Origin: Psychrobacter sp. NG254
GTDB taxonomy: Bacteria; Pseudomonadota; Gammaproteobacteria; Pseudomonadales; Moraxellaceae
NCBI RefSeq assembly: GCF_015277735.1
Contig: NZ_JADHDA010000001.1
Span: forward strand, 310,001-374,000
DNA: 64,000 bases
Reading direction: 5' to 3'
The position numbers and the translations under genes were made by a program. The notes below the pieces were generated by a model that was given only the letters and a program-made list of their open reading frames with translations, was not told the DNA's origin and searched no databases. Shown one piece after another: positions 45,267 to 54,616 of the stretch (position 1 is its first letter; every line of letters starts with the position of its first letter).

Positions 45267-45506
45267 TTAAGCAATCTTATCAAAAAATGCTTTATTATCT
45301 CCGGCTATCAAAGTACCAAAACTAACATAGATGCCATGATCATCTAATGTGGCGTACCAATGGTCATCATTGCCACTGGTCAGCAGTTGAAAGTATTTGT
45401 CGTTGACGATTCTACCAACCGTATAAACTTCGCCTTCGGCATAGTATTCATTACCTTGGGTACAGATGAGCCTATCATCAGTATGGATATCATTATTTTC
45501 TTTCAT
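45267..45506 (-). CDS. Small protein of unknown function (79 residues)
   Basis: A short, soluble, acidic protein with a beta-rich look: RLICTQGNEYYAEGEVYTVG reads like an SH3-like fold with a final DDHWYATLDDHGIYVSFGTL. It has no signal peptide. I do not recognise a family by name. A strong terminator follows 70 bp downstream, which supports expression. The binding site before the ATG is weak. Confidence 0.6.
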   Translation of the reverse strand: MKENNDIHTDDRLICTQGNEYYAEGEVYTVGRIVNDKYFQLLTSGNDDHWYATLDDHGIYVSFGTLIAGDNKAFFDKIA

Positions 45507-45857
45507 ATTCTTGCGCCCTAGCAGTCCATAAAATAGCAGTAGATTATCAATCCTGCTAATGAGAATAAAGATGATTATATAGGCAGTATCTTGTTGTCTG
45601 GTATAGCATTTTTAAGTGAGTTGTTGCATTTAGTTACTACAATATTGCTTGGACAACATCGCTATCCAAGCAATAGGTTTTTTGATAATCCTAAGCTGTT
45701 TGGTGATATATAAAATCCTAATTTAGCGTGATAGAGCTGTATGCGTTAATAATATGAATAGCTTATATATAACTCTAAACCAAAAACAGCACGCATAAAA
45801 AAACCAGCGACATTGAGTCACTGGTTTTTTTAGAACTGAACCTAACTATCGAGAAGA
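45507..45857. other. Gap between the small protein gene and rplI
   Basis: 351 AT-rich bases. Apart from the rplI terminator at its right end there is no visible gene, RNA or repeat. Confidence 0.45.
45797..45831 (-). terminator. Intrinsic terminator of the rpsF-rpsR-rplI operon
   Basis: AAAAAAACCAG-GAC and GTC-CTGGTTTTTTT pair around ATTGA, with T-runs on both strands, 27 bp past rplI. Confidence 0.88.
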
Positions 45858-46361
45858 TTATTCTTCAGAATAGTCTTCGCCAGCTTCTTCTTCGTCAGCT
45901 AAATCTTCGTTGCTATCTTCAGAAAGAATAGTCACTAAGATGCTAGCAGTAACGTCATGGTGTAGCTGAATATCAACATTGTATTCGCCAACTTGACGTA
46001 AAGTGCCTTCAGGAAGCTTGATTTCAGCACGGTCTACTTCTAGACCTGAGTTAGTCAATGCTTCAGCGATATCGCGAGTACCGATAGAGCCGAATAGCTT
46101 GCCTTCGTCACCTGATTTAGCGCGCATGATGACATTAACGTCAGTCAATGCATCAGCACGTTCTTGAGCAATAGCTACTTCTTTCGCTTCTTCAGCTTCA
46201 AGTTCAGCACGACGTGCTTCGAACTTTTCAATGTTAGCTTTAGTAGCAGGTAGTGCTTTACCCAAAGGGATAAGAAAGTTACGTCCGTAACCTGGTTTCA
46301 CATCGACGGTTTCACCGAGTTTACCAAGGTTGACGATACGCTGTAACAAAATAATTTGCAT
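45858..46361 (-). CDS. rplI: 50S ribosomal protein L9
   Basis: A 167-residue ribosomal protein. The N-terminal 23S rRNA-binding domain starts [20 protein letters not shown] and contains [16 protein letters not shown] long helix connects to the C-terminal domain with [12 protein letters not shown]. It is about 18 residues longer than E. coli L9 because of an acidic tail ([16 protein letters not shown]). AGGA precedes the ATG, and rpsR lies 24 bp upstream. Confidence 0.97.
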   Translation of the reverse strand: MQIILLQRIVNLGKLGETVDVKPGYGRNFLIPLGKALPATKANIEKFEARRAELEAEEAKEVAIAQERADALTDVNVIMRAKSGDEGKLFGSIGTRDIAEALTNSGLEVDRAEIKLPEGTLRQVGEYNVDIQLHHDVTASILVTILSEDSNEDLADEEEAGEDYSEE

Positions 46362-46385
46362 GAGTCATTCCTAGTTAATTAACGG

Positions 46386-46616
46386 TTAACCCTGATGGTT
46401 ATCAGTGTATGGAAGTAGCGATAAATAACGAGCTTGCTTGATAGCAGTAGCTAGTTGACGCTGATATTTAGTAGATGTACCGGTAATGCGGCTTGGTACG
46501 ATTTTACCATTATCACTGATATACTGTTTTAGCAATTCAACATCTTTATAATCGATGTGAGTGATGCCTTCAGCAGTGAAACGGCAGAATTTGCGACGGC
46601 GATAGAAACGTGCCAT
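46386..46616 (-). CDS. rpsR: 30S ribosomal protein S18
   Basis: A 76-residue S18 with the canonical start [18 protein letters not shown] and the conserved [19 protein letters not shown]. It pairs with S6 on the small-subunit platform. AAGGAG precedes the ATG. rpsF lies 16 bp upstream in the same operon. Confidence 0.98.
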   Translation of the reverse strand: MARFYRRRKFCRFTAEGITHIDYKDVELLKQYISDNGKIVPSRITGTSTKYQRQLATAIKQARYLSLLPYTDNHQG

Positions 46617-46632
46617 GAGTATTCTCCTTTAA

Positions 46633-47037
46633 TTAGTCTTCACTGTTGTCGTTGTCGTCATTATCGTTTTCACGACTGTCTGGACGACGAGTAGTTGCTT
46701 TGCGTGCGCGTTTTTCATCGGCATTCTTGGCTAACTGCGACTCTTCAGTGACAGCGTCGTCACGGCGCATAACTAGACTACGAATGATCGCGTCGTTATA
46801 ACGGAATAATTCTTCAAGTTCAGCTAAAGTTTCACCGTCAGTTTCAATGTTGAAAAGAACGTAATGAGCTTTGTGAATCTTGTTGATTGGATATGCCAAT
46901 TGACGGCGGCCCCAATCTTCTAAACGATGGATAACACCGTTATTGTCTTGAACTAACTTGATATAGCGCTCAACCATGCCGACCACTTGGTCGCTTTGGT
47001 CTGGGTGTACAAGTAACACCAGTTCGTAATGTCGCAT
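46633..47037 (-). CDS. rpsF: 30S ribosomal protein S6
   Basis: A 134-residue S6, beginning [18 protein letters not shown], with [18 protein letters not shown] and [20 protein letters not shown]. The charged C-terminal tail is Arg/Asp-rich ([18 protein letters not shown]), recalling the S6 tail that receives glutamates from RimK in other species. Its ribosome binding site AAGGAG is part of an RNA structure in the leader. It is the first gene of the operon. Confidence 0.97.
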   Translation of the reverse strand: MRHYELVLLVHPDQSDQVVGMVERYIKLVQDNNGVIHRLEDWGRRQLAYPINKIHKAHYVLFNIETDGETLAELEELFRYNDAIIRSLVMRRDDAVTEESQLAKNADEKRARKATTRRPDSRENDNDDNDNSED

Positions 47038-47042
47038 TATGA

Positions 47043-47088
47043 CTCCTTACGGATTAGTAGCTATTAACCCTATGTTAATAGCAAGGAG
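47043..47088 (-). promoter_or_regulatory. S6:S18 autoregulatory leader motif of rpsF
   Basis: On the minus strand CTCCTT (47083-47088) pairs with AAGGAG, the rpsF ribosome binding site (47043-47048). Inside lies a perfect eight-base-pair hairpin, GCTATTAA/TTAATAGC, and an eleven-base one-sided bulge TACTAATCCGT that contains CCG. A stem, a hairpin and a bulged CCG are the described features of the S6:S18 binding motif, by which the S6-S18 complex represses its own operon. The assignment is by structure and position. Confidence 0.72.
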
Positions 47089-47154
47089 ATTTATAAGGTA
47101 AGCCCAAATCCTATCAAAAATAATGAGGAATAAGCTTAGTTTATAAAGCGCCGT

Positions 47155-47183
47155 ATTATAACAGTACTTAACAATTAACACAA
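47155..47183 (-). promoter_or_regulatory. Promoter of rpsF-rpsR-rplI
   Basis: On the minus strand TTGTGT and TATAAT are 17 bases apart. It predicts a leader of about 110 bases that includes the S6:S18 motif. Confidence 0.6.
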
Positions 47184-47245
47184 AGGTTAATCTCTACGGT
47201 ACTGTCAATAAAATATAAAAAGAAAATACATAGGCTTTGCTCAAT

Positions 47246-47275
47246 AAAAAAGCCGCGATAGTACGCAGCTTTTTT
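47246..47275 (-). terminator. Intrinsic terminator of the RDD protein gene
   Basis: AAAAAAGC and GCTTTTTT form the outer stem with a CG-rich inner part. It lies 41 bp past the stop codon. Confidence 0.7.
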
Positions 47276-47316
47276 ATAAGTATAACGAGCTATATGATTG
47301 ATAACCGACACTACAG

Positions 47317-48279
47317 TTATTCAGACTTTGATTTTTTTACCAGTTGACTGCTGTCTGCTTTTACCACTAGGGTTTTGGCAAGTTTGTCATGCCAGCCAAT
47401 GTTTTCAGGACTTTTCGATGCCATGTAATAGTGAATGGCAATAATCACAAAACCTAAAAAGCTGGTAAATGAAAATAGCAGGTTATAGATAATAAATAAC
47501 AGTAGCGTACGCGTGCCAATCAGCTTAATAAACGAAGGCAGACGGTGCGTGGTTTGATCGACGACCCGAATACCAGTGATGACTTTACCTAGTGATTGAC
47601 CACGCATGGTGATAAATACCAGCTGCAGTGCAAATAGACCAAAAACCATTACCTGTGACATCATCAATGTGCTACTAGGAAGGCTTTCCATGAGTGTCAT
47701 TGAGTACTGGTAAGCGGCGTCCATATCTTGAATGTTTTGGAATTTACTATAATCCACATCCATTTTGGTCAATGCCATTACTAATGGCAGTATGGCCAAT
47801 ATGTACAATAGACCATTAAGCGCGGTTGCCAATATGCGTGACATGATAGGCGCAAGTACCACATTGCCGACGACTTTGTCTGCAGCAATTTTCTTGGCAG
47901 TAGTTTTGCTCAACGATACATTGTTATGCGGCGTTTGATGACGATTGGTCGTCATATCGGCTTTCACGTTTTTAGGACGTTCAGGCTTGCCATACAGTCT
48001 ATCTAACGATACAGACTTATCATCTTTTGCTTTGTTTGTATCTTCAGGGAAGACGGTCACATTATTAATGATAGAGTCATTTACTTCAGGCGTGTTAGCA
48101 CTGGTCGGTCTATAAACCGTTTGATTATTGGTTAAGTCACCGACGCGTTGCCACTGACCCAAACCATCATGCCACATCAAATCATCCAGAAACACTTCAC
48201 CAGATGCCAGCATGATATTGAGCTGAGCCAAATCATATGGGCCAGCTTGTACGTTATTTCGAGCAAGGAAAATCTGCAT
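47317..48279 (-). CDS. GYF-like and RDD domain membrane protein
   Basis: A 320-residue protein. The N-terminal GYF_2-type domain (QIFLARNNVQAGPYDLAQLN, then LMWHDGLGQWQRVGDL, about residues 1-55) is followed by a charged linker. An RDD domain with three or four membrane segments follows (about 145-305), containing MRGQSLGKVITGIRVVD. The start at 48279 is preferred to an ATG 12 bases upstream, because AGG precedes it and the domain begins there. The function of RDD proteins is mostly unknown; ion or metabolite transport is suggested for some. It lies between ppsA and rpsF and is probably expressed alone. Confidence 0.8.
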   Translation of the reverse strand: MQIFLARNNVQAGPYDLAQLNIMLASGEVFLDDLMWHDGLGQWQRVGDLTNNQTVYRPTSANTPEVNDSIINNVTVFPEDTNKAKDDKSVSLDRLYGKPERPKNVKADMTTNRHQTPHNNVSLSKTTAKKIAADKVVGNVVLAPIMSRILATALNGLLYILAILPLVMALTKMDVDYSKFQNIQDMDAAYQYSMTLMESLPSSTLMMSQVMVFGLFALQLVFITMRGQSLGKVITGIRVVDQTTHRLPSFIKLIGTRTLLLFIIYNLLFSFTSFLGFVIIAIHYYMASKSPENIGWHDKLAKTLVVKADSSQLVKKSKSE

Positions 48280-48315
48280 AATTGCCTGCATAGTTAGTCA
48301 TGTCTTGATACATTA

Positions 48316-48354
48316 TATTAGGGTCTATTTGAAAAAATCAAATAGACCCTAATA
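48316..48354. repeat. Perfect 17-bp palindrome between ppsA and the RDD gene
   Basis: TATTAGGGTCTATTTGA and its exact reverse complement are separated by AAAAA. There is no T-tail on either side, so it is not a standard intrinsic terminator. It could be a ppsA transcript-end hairpin or the footprint of a small mobile element. Confidence 0.8.
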
Positions 48355-48405
48355 GTGGTATCTTTAGTGACTGTGTGAATGACCGTTAGAACTCAATCTA
48401 ATGGT

Positions 48406-50790
48406 TTACTTTGCTTCTTCACCAGCTAAGAAGAACCAAGTATCTAGTACAGAATCAGGGTTTAATGAAACTGAGCTGATACCTTGTTCCATGAGCCAGA
48501 ACGCTAGATCTGGATGGTCTGATGGACCTTGACCACAGATACCGACATATTTGTTTTGCTTACGGCAAGCATCGATAGCCATAGATAACAGCTTCTTAAC
48601 CGCAGGATCACGCTCATCAAATAGGTGAGAGACGATACCTGAATCACGATCTAGACCAAGCGTCAACTGAGTCAAATCGTTAGAGCCGATTGAGAAACCA
48701 TCGAAGTATTCTAGGAATTCTTCTGCCAATAGGGCATTGGTTGGTAGTTCACACATCATGATGATGCGCAGACCGTTTTCACCACGTTTCAGACCATTTT
48801 TCTCAAGTAGCTCGATGACCTGTGCTGCTTCACCAACGGTACGTACGAAAGGAATCATAATCTCGACGTTGGTCAATCCCATCTCGTCACGTACGCGCTT
48901 CAGTGCTTTACACTCAAGCTCAAAGCAATCACGGAAGTTGTCAGACACATAACGACTTGCACCGCGGAAACCAAGCATTGGGTTTTCTTCTGATGGCTCG
49001 TATAACTTACCACCTAACAAGTTTGCGTATTCGTTAGATTTAAAATCTGACATACGAACGATGACTGGCTGATCCATAAAGGCAACGGCTAGGGTTGAGA
49101 TACCTTCAACCAATTTATCAACATAGAAGTCAACAGGTGAGGCATAACCAGCGATACGCTCTTGGATAGCTTGTGCAATTTCACGTGGCAAGCTGTTCAT
49201 GTTTAGCAAGGCTTTTGGATGCACACCAATCATACGGTTGATGATGAATTCTAGACGCGCAAGACCAATACCTTCGTTTGGCATTTGCGTGAATGAGAAT
49301 GCACGATCTGGGTTACCGACGTTCATCATGACTTTGAATGCAAGATCTGGCATAGACTCAACAGAGTTGGTCTGTACTTCAAAGTCGATTTGGCTCTCAT
49401 AAATGAAACCAGTATCACCTTCTGCACAAGAAGCGGTCACGTCTTGACCATCAACCAATAGCTCTGTTGCATTACCACAACCAACGATGGCTGGTACGCC
49501 TAGCTCACGCGCGATGATAGCTGCGTGACAGGTACGGCCACCACGGTTAGTGATGATAGCAGAAGCACGCTTCATGACTGGTTCCCAATCCGGATCAGTC
49601 ATATCTGATACGAGTACGTCGCCTTCTTGTACTTTGTCCATCTCGTTTAGATTGCTAACGATACGTACTTTGCCTGAACCGATACGTTGACCGATTGAAC
49701 GACCTTCACACAATACTTTTGCGTTGGTGGTGTCGATGATATAACGCTCCATGACATTGCTGTCTTGGCGACTCTTAACCGTTTCTGGACGTGCTTGAAC
49801 GATAAAGATTTCGTTAGTATCACCGTCTTTAGCCCATTCGATATCCATCGCTTGGCCATAATGCTTTTCGATCGTTACGGCTTGCTTAGCAAGTGAGGTT
49901 AGCTCTTCAGTAGATAACGAGAACTGCATACGATCTTGTTTTTCAACATCGACAGTTTTGACTGATTTGGCAGTGCTGCCTTCATCGCCATAAACCATTT
50001 TCTTATGCTTGCTGCCTAGGTTACGGCGGATAACTGACGGTTTACCGTTGGCTAGCAATTGTTTTGAGATATAGAATTCATCTGGGTTAACCGCACCCTG
50101 TACGACCATTTCGCCTAGGCCGTAGCTTGATGTGATAAATACCACTTGATCAAAACCACTTTCGGTATCAAGTGTGAACATCACACCAGCTGCGCCAGTT
50201 TCTGAACGTACCATACGCTGTACGGCAGCAGACAATGCAACGCCTTCGTGCTCAAACCCTTTATGGACACGATAAGAGATAGCACGGTCATTATATAGTG
50301 ACGCAAATACTTCTTTAATCGCAATCAGAACGTTATCAATACCGCGAATGTTTAGGAATGTCTCTTGCTGACCAGCAAACGAGGCATCTGGCAAATCTTC
50401 GGCAGTCGCAGAAGAACGTACGGCAACAGCGATGTCTTCGCCGCCACTCATGACTTCAAATGACTGACGCACTTCTTGCTCAAGATCTTTTGGCAGCTCT
50501 TGCTCAATAATCCAAGTACGAATCTTTTTACCTGTTTCTGCAAGTTTTTTGACATCGTCAACATCTAGCGTTTTTAGTTCGCTGTTGATCTTGTCAAGCA
50601 AGCCAGTTTCGTTCAAAAAACGGTTAAATGCATTTGAAGTGGTGGCAAAGCCGCCTGGAACACTAACACCCAAATCAGACAAATGGCTGATCATTTCACC
50701 TAATGAGGCGTTCTTACCGCCGACCATCTCAATGTCGTCTTTTCCTAGCTGATCAAGATTGATTACAAGTGCTGTAGATTGCGCTGCCAT
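48406..50790 (-). CDS. ppsA: Phosphoenolpyruvate synthase
   Basis: A 794-residue enzyme converting pyruvate and ATP to PEP, AMP and phosphate for gluconeogenesis. The N-terminal ATP-binding domain begins [21 protein letters not shown]. The phosphohistidine swivel domain has [20 protein letters not shown] (catalytic His about residue 421). The C-terminal PEP-binding barrel ends with [16 protein letters not shown] (catalytic Cys). Length equals the E. coli enzyme. GGAG precedes the ATG. Its regulator gene ppsR is divergent 650 bp away. Confidence 0.97.
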   Translation of the reverse strand: MAAQSTALVINLDQLGKDDIEMVGGKNASLGEMISHLSDLGVSVPGGFATTSNAFNRFLNETGLLDKINSELKTLDVDDVKKLAETGKKIRTWIIEQELPKDLEQEVRQSFEVMSGGEDIAVAVRSSATAEDLPDASFAGQQETFLNIRGIDNVLIAIKEVFASLYNDRAISYRVHKGFEHEGVALSAAVQRMVRSETGAAGVMFTLDTESGFDQVVFITSSYGLGEMVVQGAVNPDEFYISKQLLANGKPSVIRRNLGSKHKKMVYGDEGSTAKSVKTVDVEKQDRMQFSLSTEELTSLAKQAVTIEKHYGQAMDIEWAKDGDTNEIFIVQARPETVKSRQDSNVMERYIIDTTNAKVLCEGRSIGQRIGSGKVRIVSNLNEMDKVQEGDVLVSDMTDPDWEPVMKRASAIITNRGGRTCHAAIIARELGVPAIVGCGNATELLVDGQDVTASCAEGDTGFIYESQIDFEVQTNSVESMPDLAFKVMMNVGNPDRAFSFTQMPNEGIGLARLEFIINRMIGVHPKALLNMNSLPREIAQAIQERIAGYASPVDFYVDKLVEGISTLAVAFMDQPVIVRMSDFKSNEYANLLGGKLYEPSEENPMLGFRGASRYVSDNFRDCFELECKALKRVRDEMGLTNVEIMIPFVRTVGEAAQVIELLEKNGLKRGENGLRIIMMCELPTNALLAEEFLEYFDGFSIGSNDLTQLTLGLDRDSGIVSHLFDERDPAVKKLLSMAIDACRKQNKYVGICGQGPSDHPDLAFWLMEQGISSVSLNPDSVLDTWFFLAGEEAK

Positions 50791-51438
50791 GATAACTCCA
50801 GAAAATAAGGTTATTTAGTAAGGATTATAACGGTGGATTATACCGCCATATTTAGAGAATTTCGAGGGGTTTGACCAAAAAACTTGTTAAAAATATACAA
50901 ATTACGGGATTCGCTACATAATTTATAGCAGCTGTCTTAACATTTGGTTGTCTGAGTATGAGCAAAATACCAGTAATAGTAATAATTAGATAAGCAACTG
51001 ACTAGGTATTGATGCAGAATTTAGCTGTTTATTAGACCATAATGTTAAGCAATAAATAGTCGTAAAACTGGTAGAGCATTTTTGGTACACCATCAGCATT
51101 GGGACTAGTATTGACACTTTTATCTGTCTTTCTGTCTTATCGTTATTTAGCTTATATAGTCAGTCAATCATTTGGTAAAGAACAAATAAAATAAGGTAAC
51201 GAAACTAAAATCTGTGTTGGTTCTCACGTGTACACGGGTAACATTGATTTCTATTAGGGTGCTAATATGCGTATAATGTAGCGCATGGCTAGGCAGTATA
51301 AATGACTATACCTGTAGTATGTGAAAGCGTGCTAATTCCGAATATGCCAACCCTAAAATAAGACAGATTAATACTCAGTCAGAAATATTCCAGTGAAATG
51401 AAGATTATTATTGAGTTTTCAACCGAGGTGTCAACGTT
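50791..51438. other. Large divergent region between ppsA and ppsR
   Basis: 648 bp, long for this genome region. It contains plus-strand promoter-like sequences (50871-50899 and a TTGACA near 51111) and two TATAAT boxes on the minus strand close to ppsA. No coding frame or T-tailed hairpin is visible, so a small RNA is not supported but cannot be excluded. Confidence 0.45.
50871..50899 (+). promoter_or_regulatory. Plus-strand promoter-like sequence in the ppsA-ppsR gap
   Basis: TTGACC and TATACA are 17 bases apart. The nearest plus-strand gene is ppsR, 540 bp downstream. Confidence 0.35.
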
Positions 51439-52335
51439 ATGTACTCAAGCAATCCGTCTGAACAAGTCAAGTCCACTATCCAAAATCGTCATGCACTGAA
51501 TTTGGACAGCTCTCAAACGGTTAGAACAGCCTTTTTTATCTCAGATGGGACAGCCATTACGGCTGAGACACTTGGCCGTGCCATTTTGAGTCAGTTTGCT
51601 TCAATACCCTTTGAGACACGCGTATTGCCTTATGTAGACAGTATTGAGCGTGCAGAAGACGCCGTTGAGCAAATCAATATGGCCTATCAAAGGGACGGAT
51701 TTTTGCCCTTAGTATTTGATACGATTGTTAACCCTGATATCCGTGAAAAAATTAATGCGGCACAAAGCTGTAATTTGGATATGTATGAAGGTTTGATTGG
51801 CCGCGTCGCAGAAGAGACAGGTGTAGAGCCAGATGGACATTCAGGCCATGCCCACGACAATGTCGATTCTGAGACCTATAAAGAGCGTATCGATGCGGTT
51901 CATTTCGCTTTGGACAATGATGATGGTGCGCGTACGCGTCATTATAATGCTGCAGATATTATTTTGGTTGGGGTATCACGCTCTGGCAAAACGCCAACAT
52001 CACTATATTTAGCATTACAGTTCGGTATTCGAGCGGCCAACTATCCTTTGACCGAAGATGATCTGTATGACAACCAGCTACCAAAAGCCTTGCGTGAGCA
52101 CAAAGACAAACTGTTTGGCTTACTGATCGATACCGATCGCTTAGTAAAAATCCGTCAAGAGCGCCGTGCAGGCAGCCGTTACTCTAGCTATCAGCAATGC
52201 CAACAAGAGCAGCGCGCGATACAGGGCATCTATATTACGCACGGTATTCCAAGCTTGGATGTGTCTGAGATGTCTGTTGAAGAGATCGCCACACGTATCT
52301 TACAGAAAACCGGTCTCAAGCGCCGTATTGGTTAA
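51439..52335 (+). CDS. ppsR: PEP synthase regulatory protein (kinase/pyrophosphorylase)
   Basis: A 298-residue DUF299-type protein that inactivates PEP synthase by ADP-dependent phosphorylation and reactivates it by phosphate-dependent pyrophosphorylation. RTAFFISDGTAITAETLG is the N-terminal signature, GVSRSGKTPTSLYLA the P-loop, and ANYPLTEDDL with KLFGLLIDTDRLVKIRQERR the conserved C-terminal part. GAGGTG precedes the ATG. It sits opposite its target ppsA. Confidence 0.96.
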   Translation: MYSSNPSEQVKSTIQNRHALNLDSSQTVRTAFFISDGTAITAETLGRAILSQFASIPFETRVLPYVDSIERAEDAVEQINMAYQRDGFLPLVFDTIVNPDIREKINAAQSCNLDMYEGLIGRVAEETGVEPDGHSGHAHDNVDSETYKERIDAVHFALDNDDGARTRHYNAADIILVGVSRSGKTPTSLYLALQFGIRAANYPLTEDDLYDNQLPKALREHKDKLFGLLIDTDRLVKIRQERRAGSRYSSYQQCQQEQRAIQGIYITHGIPSLDVSEMSVEEIATRILQKTGLKRRIG

Positions 52336-52402
52336 TTGAGTATCAATAAAAACAGTAACGAAGACATGCTACTTAACACAACATCATTATGCAGAGAATC
52401 TT

Positions 52403-52804
52403 ATGATTTCATTTTATCAATCTAGCAAGGCACCGTTATTATTGGCAGGCTTGTTGAGTGCGACCGCTTTATTGAGTGCTTGTCAAACGTCACCATTTGC
52501 AAAGGATCCAGTACCTGAGCCGCGTTATATACCAAGTGTGGTGTTGGGAGAGGCGCAGACGTTGACCATCATGCCAAACCGTGTAGCGTGCGAATCCGCA
52601 TTACCGATGCAGTGCCTGCTTGCCAAATCGAGAGATGGCAGCGTGTTCCAAATCCCTTATGACTGGATTGATGACTTTGCCCCCAGCCTTGGTACAGAAT
52701 ATGTGATCAGCGCCCGCCCACAAATCGATGAAGGACAGCAAAGCGCTACTGGCCATTGGACATTGCAAAACATACTGTCACAACGTATGGTGGGCACGAT
52801 TTAG
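52403..52804 (+). CDS. Predicted lipoprotein, DUF4377-like
   Basis: A 133-residue protein with a lipoprotein signal peptide ending in ALLSACQ (lipidated Cys about 27). The mature domain has LPMQCLLAKSRDGSVFQIPY and GTEYVISARPQIDE, resembling the DUF4377 pattern of small envelope proteins. That resemblance is from memory. It sits between ppsR and the SthA-like gene in the same direction, 67 bp after ppsR, and may be co-transcribed with it. The function is unknown. Confidence 0.72.
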   Translation: MISFYQSSKAPLLLAGLLSATALLSACQTSPFAKDPVPEPRYIPSVVLGEAQTLTIMPNRVACESALPMQCLLAKSRDGSVFQIPYDWIDDFAPSLGTEYVISARPQIDEGQQSATGHWTLQNILSQRMVGTI

Positions 52805-52882
52805 TATAGTGAGTCTGATTCATATCTACATAGATTCATTTATTTGTCTCAATATCTATCTAATAAATACAAAGAGGGCATC

Positions 52883-54526
52883 ATGGTAAGTAAAAGTGCA
52901 AGCGACGCGACCAATGATACGGGTAAAGACGTTCATACCGAAGTATCCAATAAAGAAAACGGCCGCACGCCCAACCCTGAGCATACCGAAGGCAAAGATA
53001 AAAAACAAAGAATTGAACAAACTCATGAGCAAGTCACCGATGATGTCATGCACCATCCTGACCTTATCAATCCGCTCGATGATACCCGTATTGATATCAA
53101 ATCTGGTTTTGCCAAAGACTCTCGTCGTCTAAAAAGCGATGATCATAAGTATGAGTATGATGTAGTGATATTGGGAGCAGGGCCTGCTGGTGAAGCGGCT
53201 GCTATGAAACTCACCAAGTCTGGCAAGCGAGTCGTCGTCGTTGATCCGCGTGATCAGGTGGGCGGCAACTCGACTCACGTAGGAACCATTCCTAGTAAAG
53301 CACTGCGCCAGTCGGTCTTTAACTTGATTAACTTTCGCCGTGATCCAATGTTCACCAAAGCGATGGAATATAAACAAGTGCCGCTCAATAGAGTGCTTGC
53401 CAATGCGCGTCAAGTGATACGTCGTCAAGTCAATACGCACACGGGGTTTTATGAGCGTAACCGTATTGAAGTGATCCAAGGTTGGGGCAGCTTTGTCGAT
53501 AAACACACCCTGCGTATTGAAACCGATGACAATGTGTTTGAGACCATCACCTTTAACAAAGCCATCGTAACGGTGGGTAGTCGTCCGTATCGTCCTGACA
53601 TTTTAGACTTTAACCATCCACGCGTTTTTGATTCTGATAAAATTCTACAAATGGATTATATCGTTAAAAAAATCATCATTTATGGTGCTGGCGTGATTGG
53701 CTGTGAGTATGCTTCTATCTTTACGGGTCTTGGTTATAAGGTTGATTTAATTAACAACCAAGATCAGCTGCTCAACTATCTTGATAGTGAGATTAGTGAT
53801 GCGATTGCACACGATTTTAGACAATTTGGTGTGCTTATTCGCAGTAATGAAGAGATCGATCATCTTGAAACCCATGATGACTGTGTCATTCTGCATCTCA
53901 AAAGTGGTAAAAAAATCAAATCAGATGCAATTCTGTGGTCAAACGGACGCTCAGGTAATACCGAAGGTCTAAACCTAGAAGCTATTGGCCTAAAGGCGAA
54001 CAGCCGTGGTCAGCTAAAAGTTGATGACACTTATCGTACGGACGTCGATAACATCTATGCAGCAGGGGATGTGATCGGTTGGCCATCATTAGCATCAGCG
54101 GCTTATGACCAAGGACGCTGTGCAGCTGCCTTTATGGTTGGCGATAGCGATGCTGAACCCGTATCTAGCGTACCAACTGGTATCTATACGATTCCTGAAA
54201 TCTCATGTATCGGCAAAACCGAGCAAGAGCTGACGGACGAAAAAGTCCCTTATGAAGTCGGGCAAGCATTCTTTAAGCATCTGGCACGCGCACAAATCAT
54301 TGGTGAGCGTACGGGCGTACTCAAAATCCTATTCCATCGTGAGACGCTAGAGATTCTAGGGATTCACTGCTATGGTAATCACGCCTCAGAGATTATCCAT
54401 ATTGGACAGGCGGTCATGAAGTGTAACAACACGCTTGAGTATTTCGTCAATACGACCTTTAACTATCCAACGATGGCAGAAGCCTATCGTGTGGCGGCAT
54501 TGAACGGTTTGAACCGAGTGTTTTAA
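52883..54526 (+). CDS. SthA-like soluble pyridine nucleotide transhydrogenase
   Basis: A 547-residue flavoprotein of the pyridine nucleotide-disulfide reductase superfamily. After about 88 charged residues come the FAD motif [17 protein letters not shown], the redox-site region [18 protein letters not shown], the NAD(P) motif [18 protein letters not shown] and [20 protein letters not shown]. The C-terminal dimer domain has [17 protein letters not shown]. The overall match is to SthA (UdhA), which moves reducing equivalents between NADPH and NADH. Known SthA proteins keep one Cys (GGxCTH); here it is Ser130. The ATG at 52883 follows GAGGG. The N-terminal extension is absent from the E. coli enzyme (466 residues). 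Confidence 0.85.
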   Translation: MVSKSASDATNDTGKDVHTEVSNKENGRTPNPEHTEGKDKKQRIEQTHEQVTDDVMHHPDLINPLDDTRIDIKSGFAKDSRRLKSDDHKYEYDVVILGAGPAGEAAAMKLTKSGKRVVVVDPRDQVGGNSTHVGTIPSKALRQSVFNLINFRRDPMFTKAMEYKQVPLNRVLANARQVIRRQVNTHTGFYERNRIEVIQGWGSFVDKHTLRIETDDNVFETITFNKAIVTVGSRPYRPDILDFNHPRVFDSDKILQMDYIVKKIIIYGAGVIGCEYASIFTGLGYKVDLINNQDQLLNYLDSEISDAIAHDFRQFGVLIRSNEEIDHLETHDDCVILHLKSGKKIKSDAILWSNGRSGNTEGLNLEAIGLKANSRGQLKVDDTYRTDVDNIYAAGDVIGWPSLASAAYDQGRCAAAFMVGDSDAEPVSSVPTGIYTIPEISCIGKTEQELTDEKVPYEVGQAFFKHLARAQIIGERTGVLKILFHRETLEILGIHCYGNHASEIIHIGQAVMKCNNTLEYFVNTTFNYPTMAEAYRVAALNGLNRVF

Positions 54527-54571
54527 ACCGTAAAGATGATTGAATGTTTAGACTGATACGACCATATCAAT

Positions 54572-54607
54572 AAAAAAGCGCCTGCTATTATTAGCAGGTG
54601 CTTTTTT
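54572..54607. terminator. Bidirectional terminator between the SthA-like gene and the exporter operon
   Basis: AAAAAAGC-CCTGCTA and TAGCAGG-GCTTTTTT form a long stem with A/T runs on both sides, between convergent genes. Confidence 0.88.
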
Positions 54608-54616
54608 GTGAGGTTA

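Noticed and set aside
1779-51170. The 11-mer TATATAGTCAG occurring near 1779, 33440 and 51158
   Set aside because: Flanking sequences are unrelated, the string is AT-rich, and only the first copy has a possible inverted partner.
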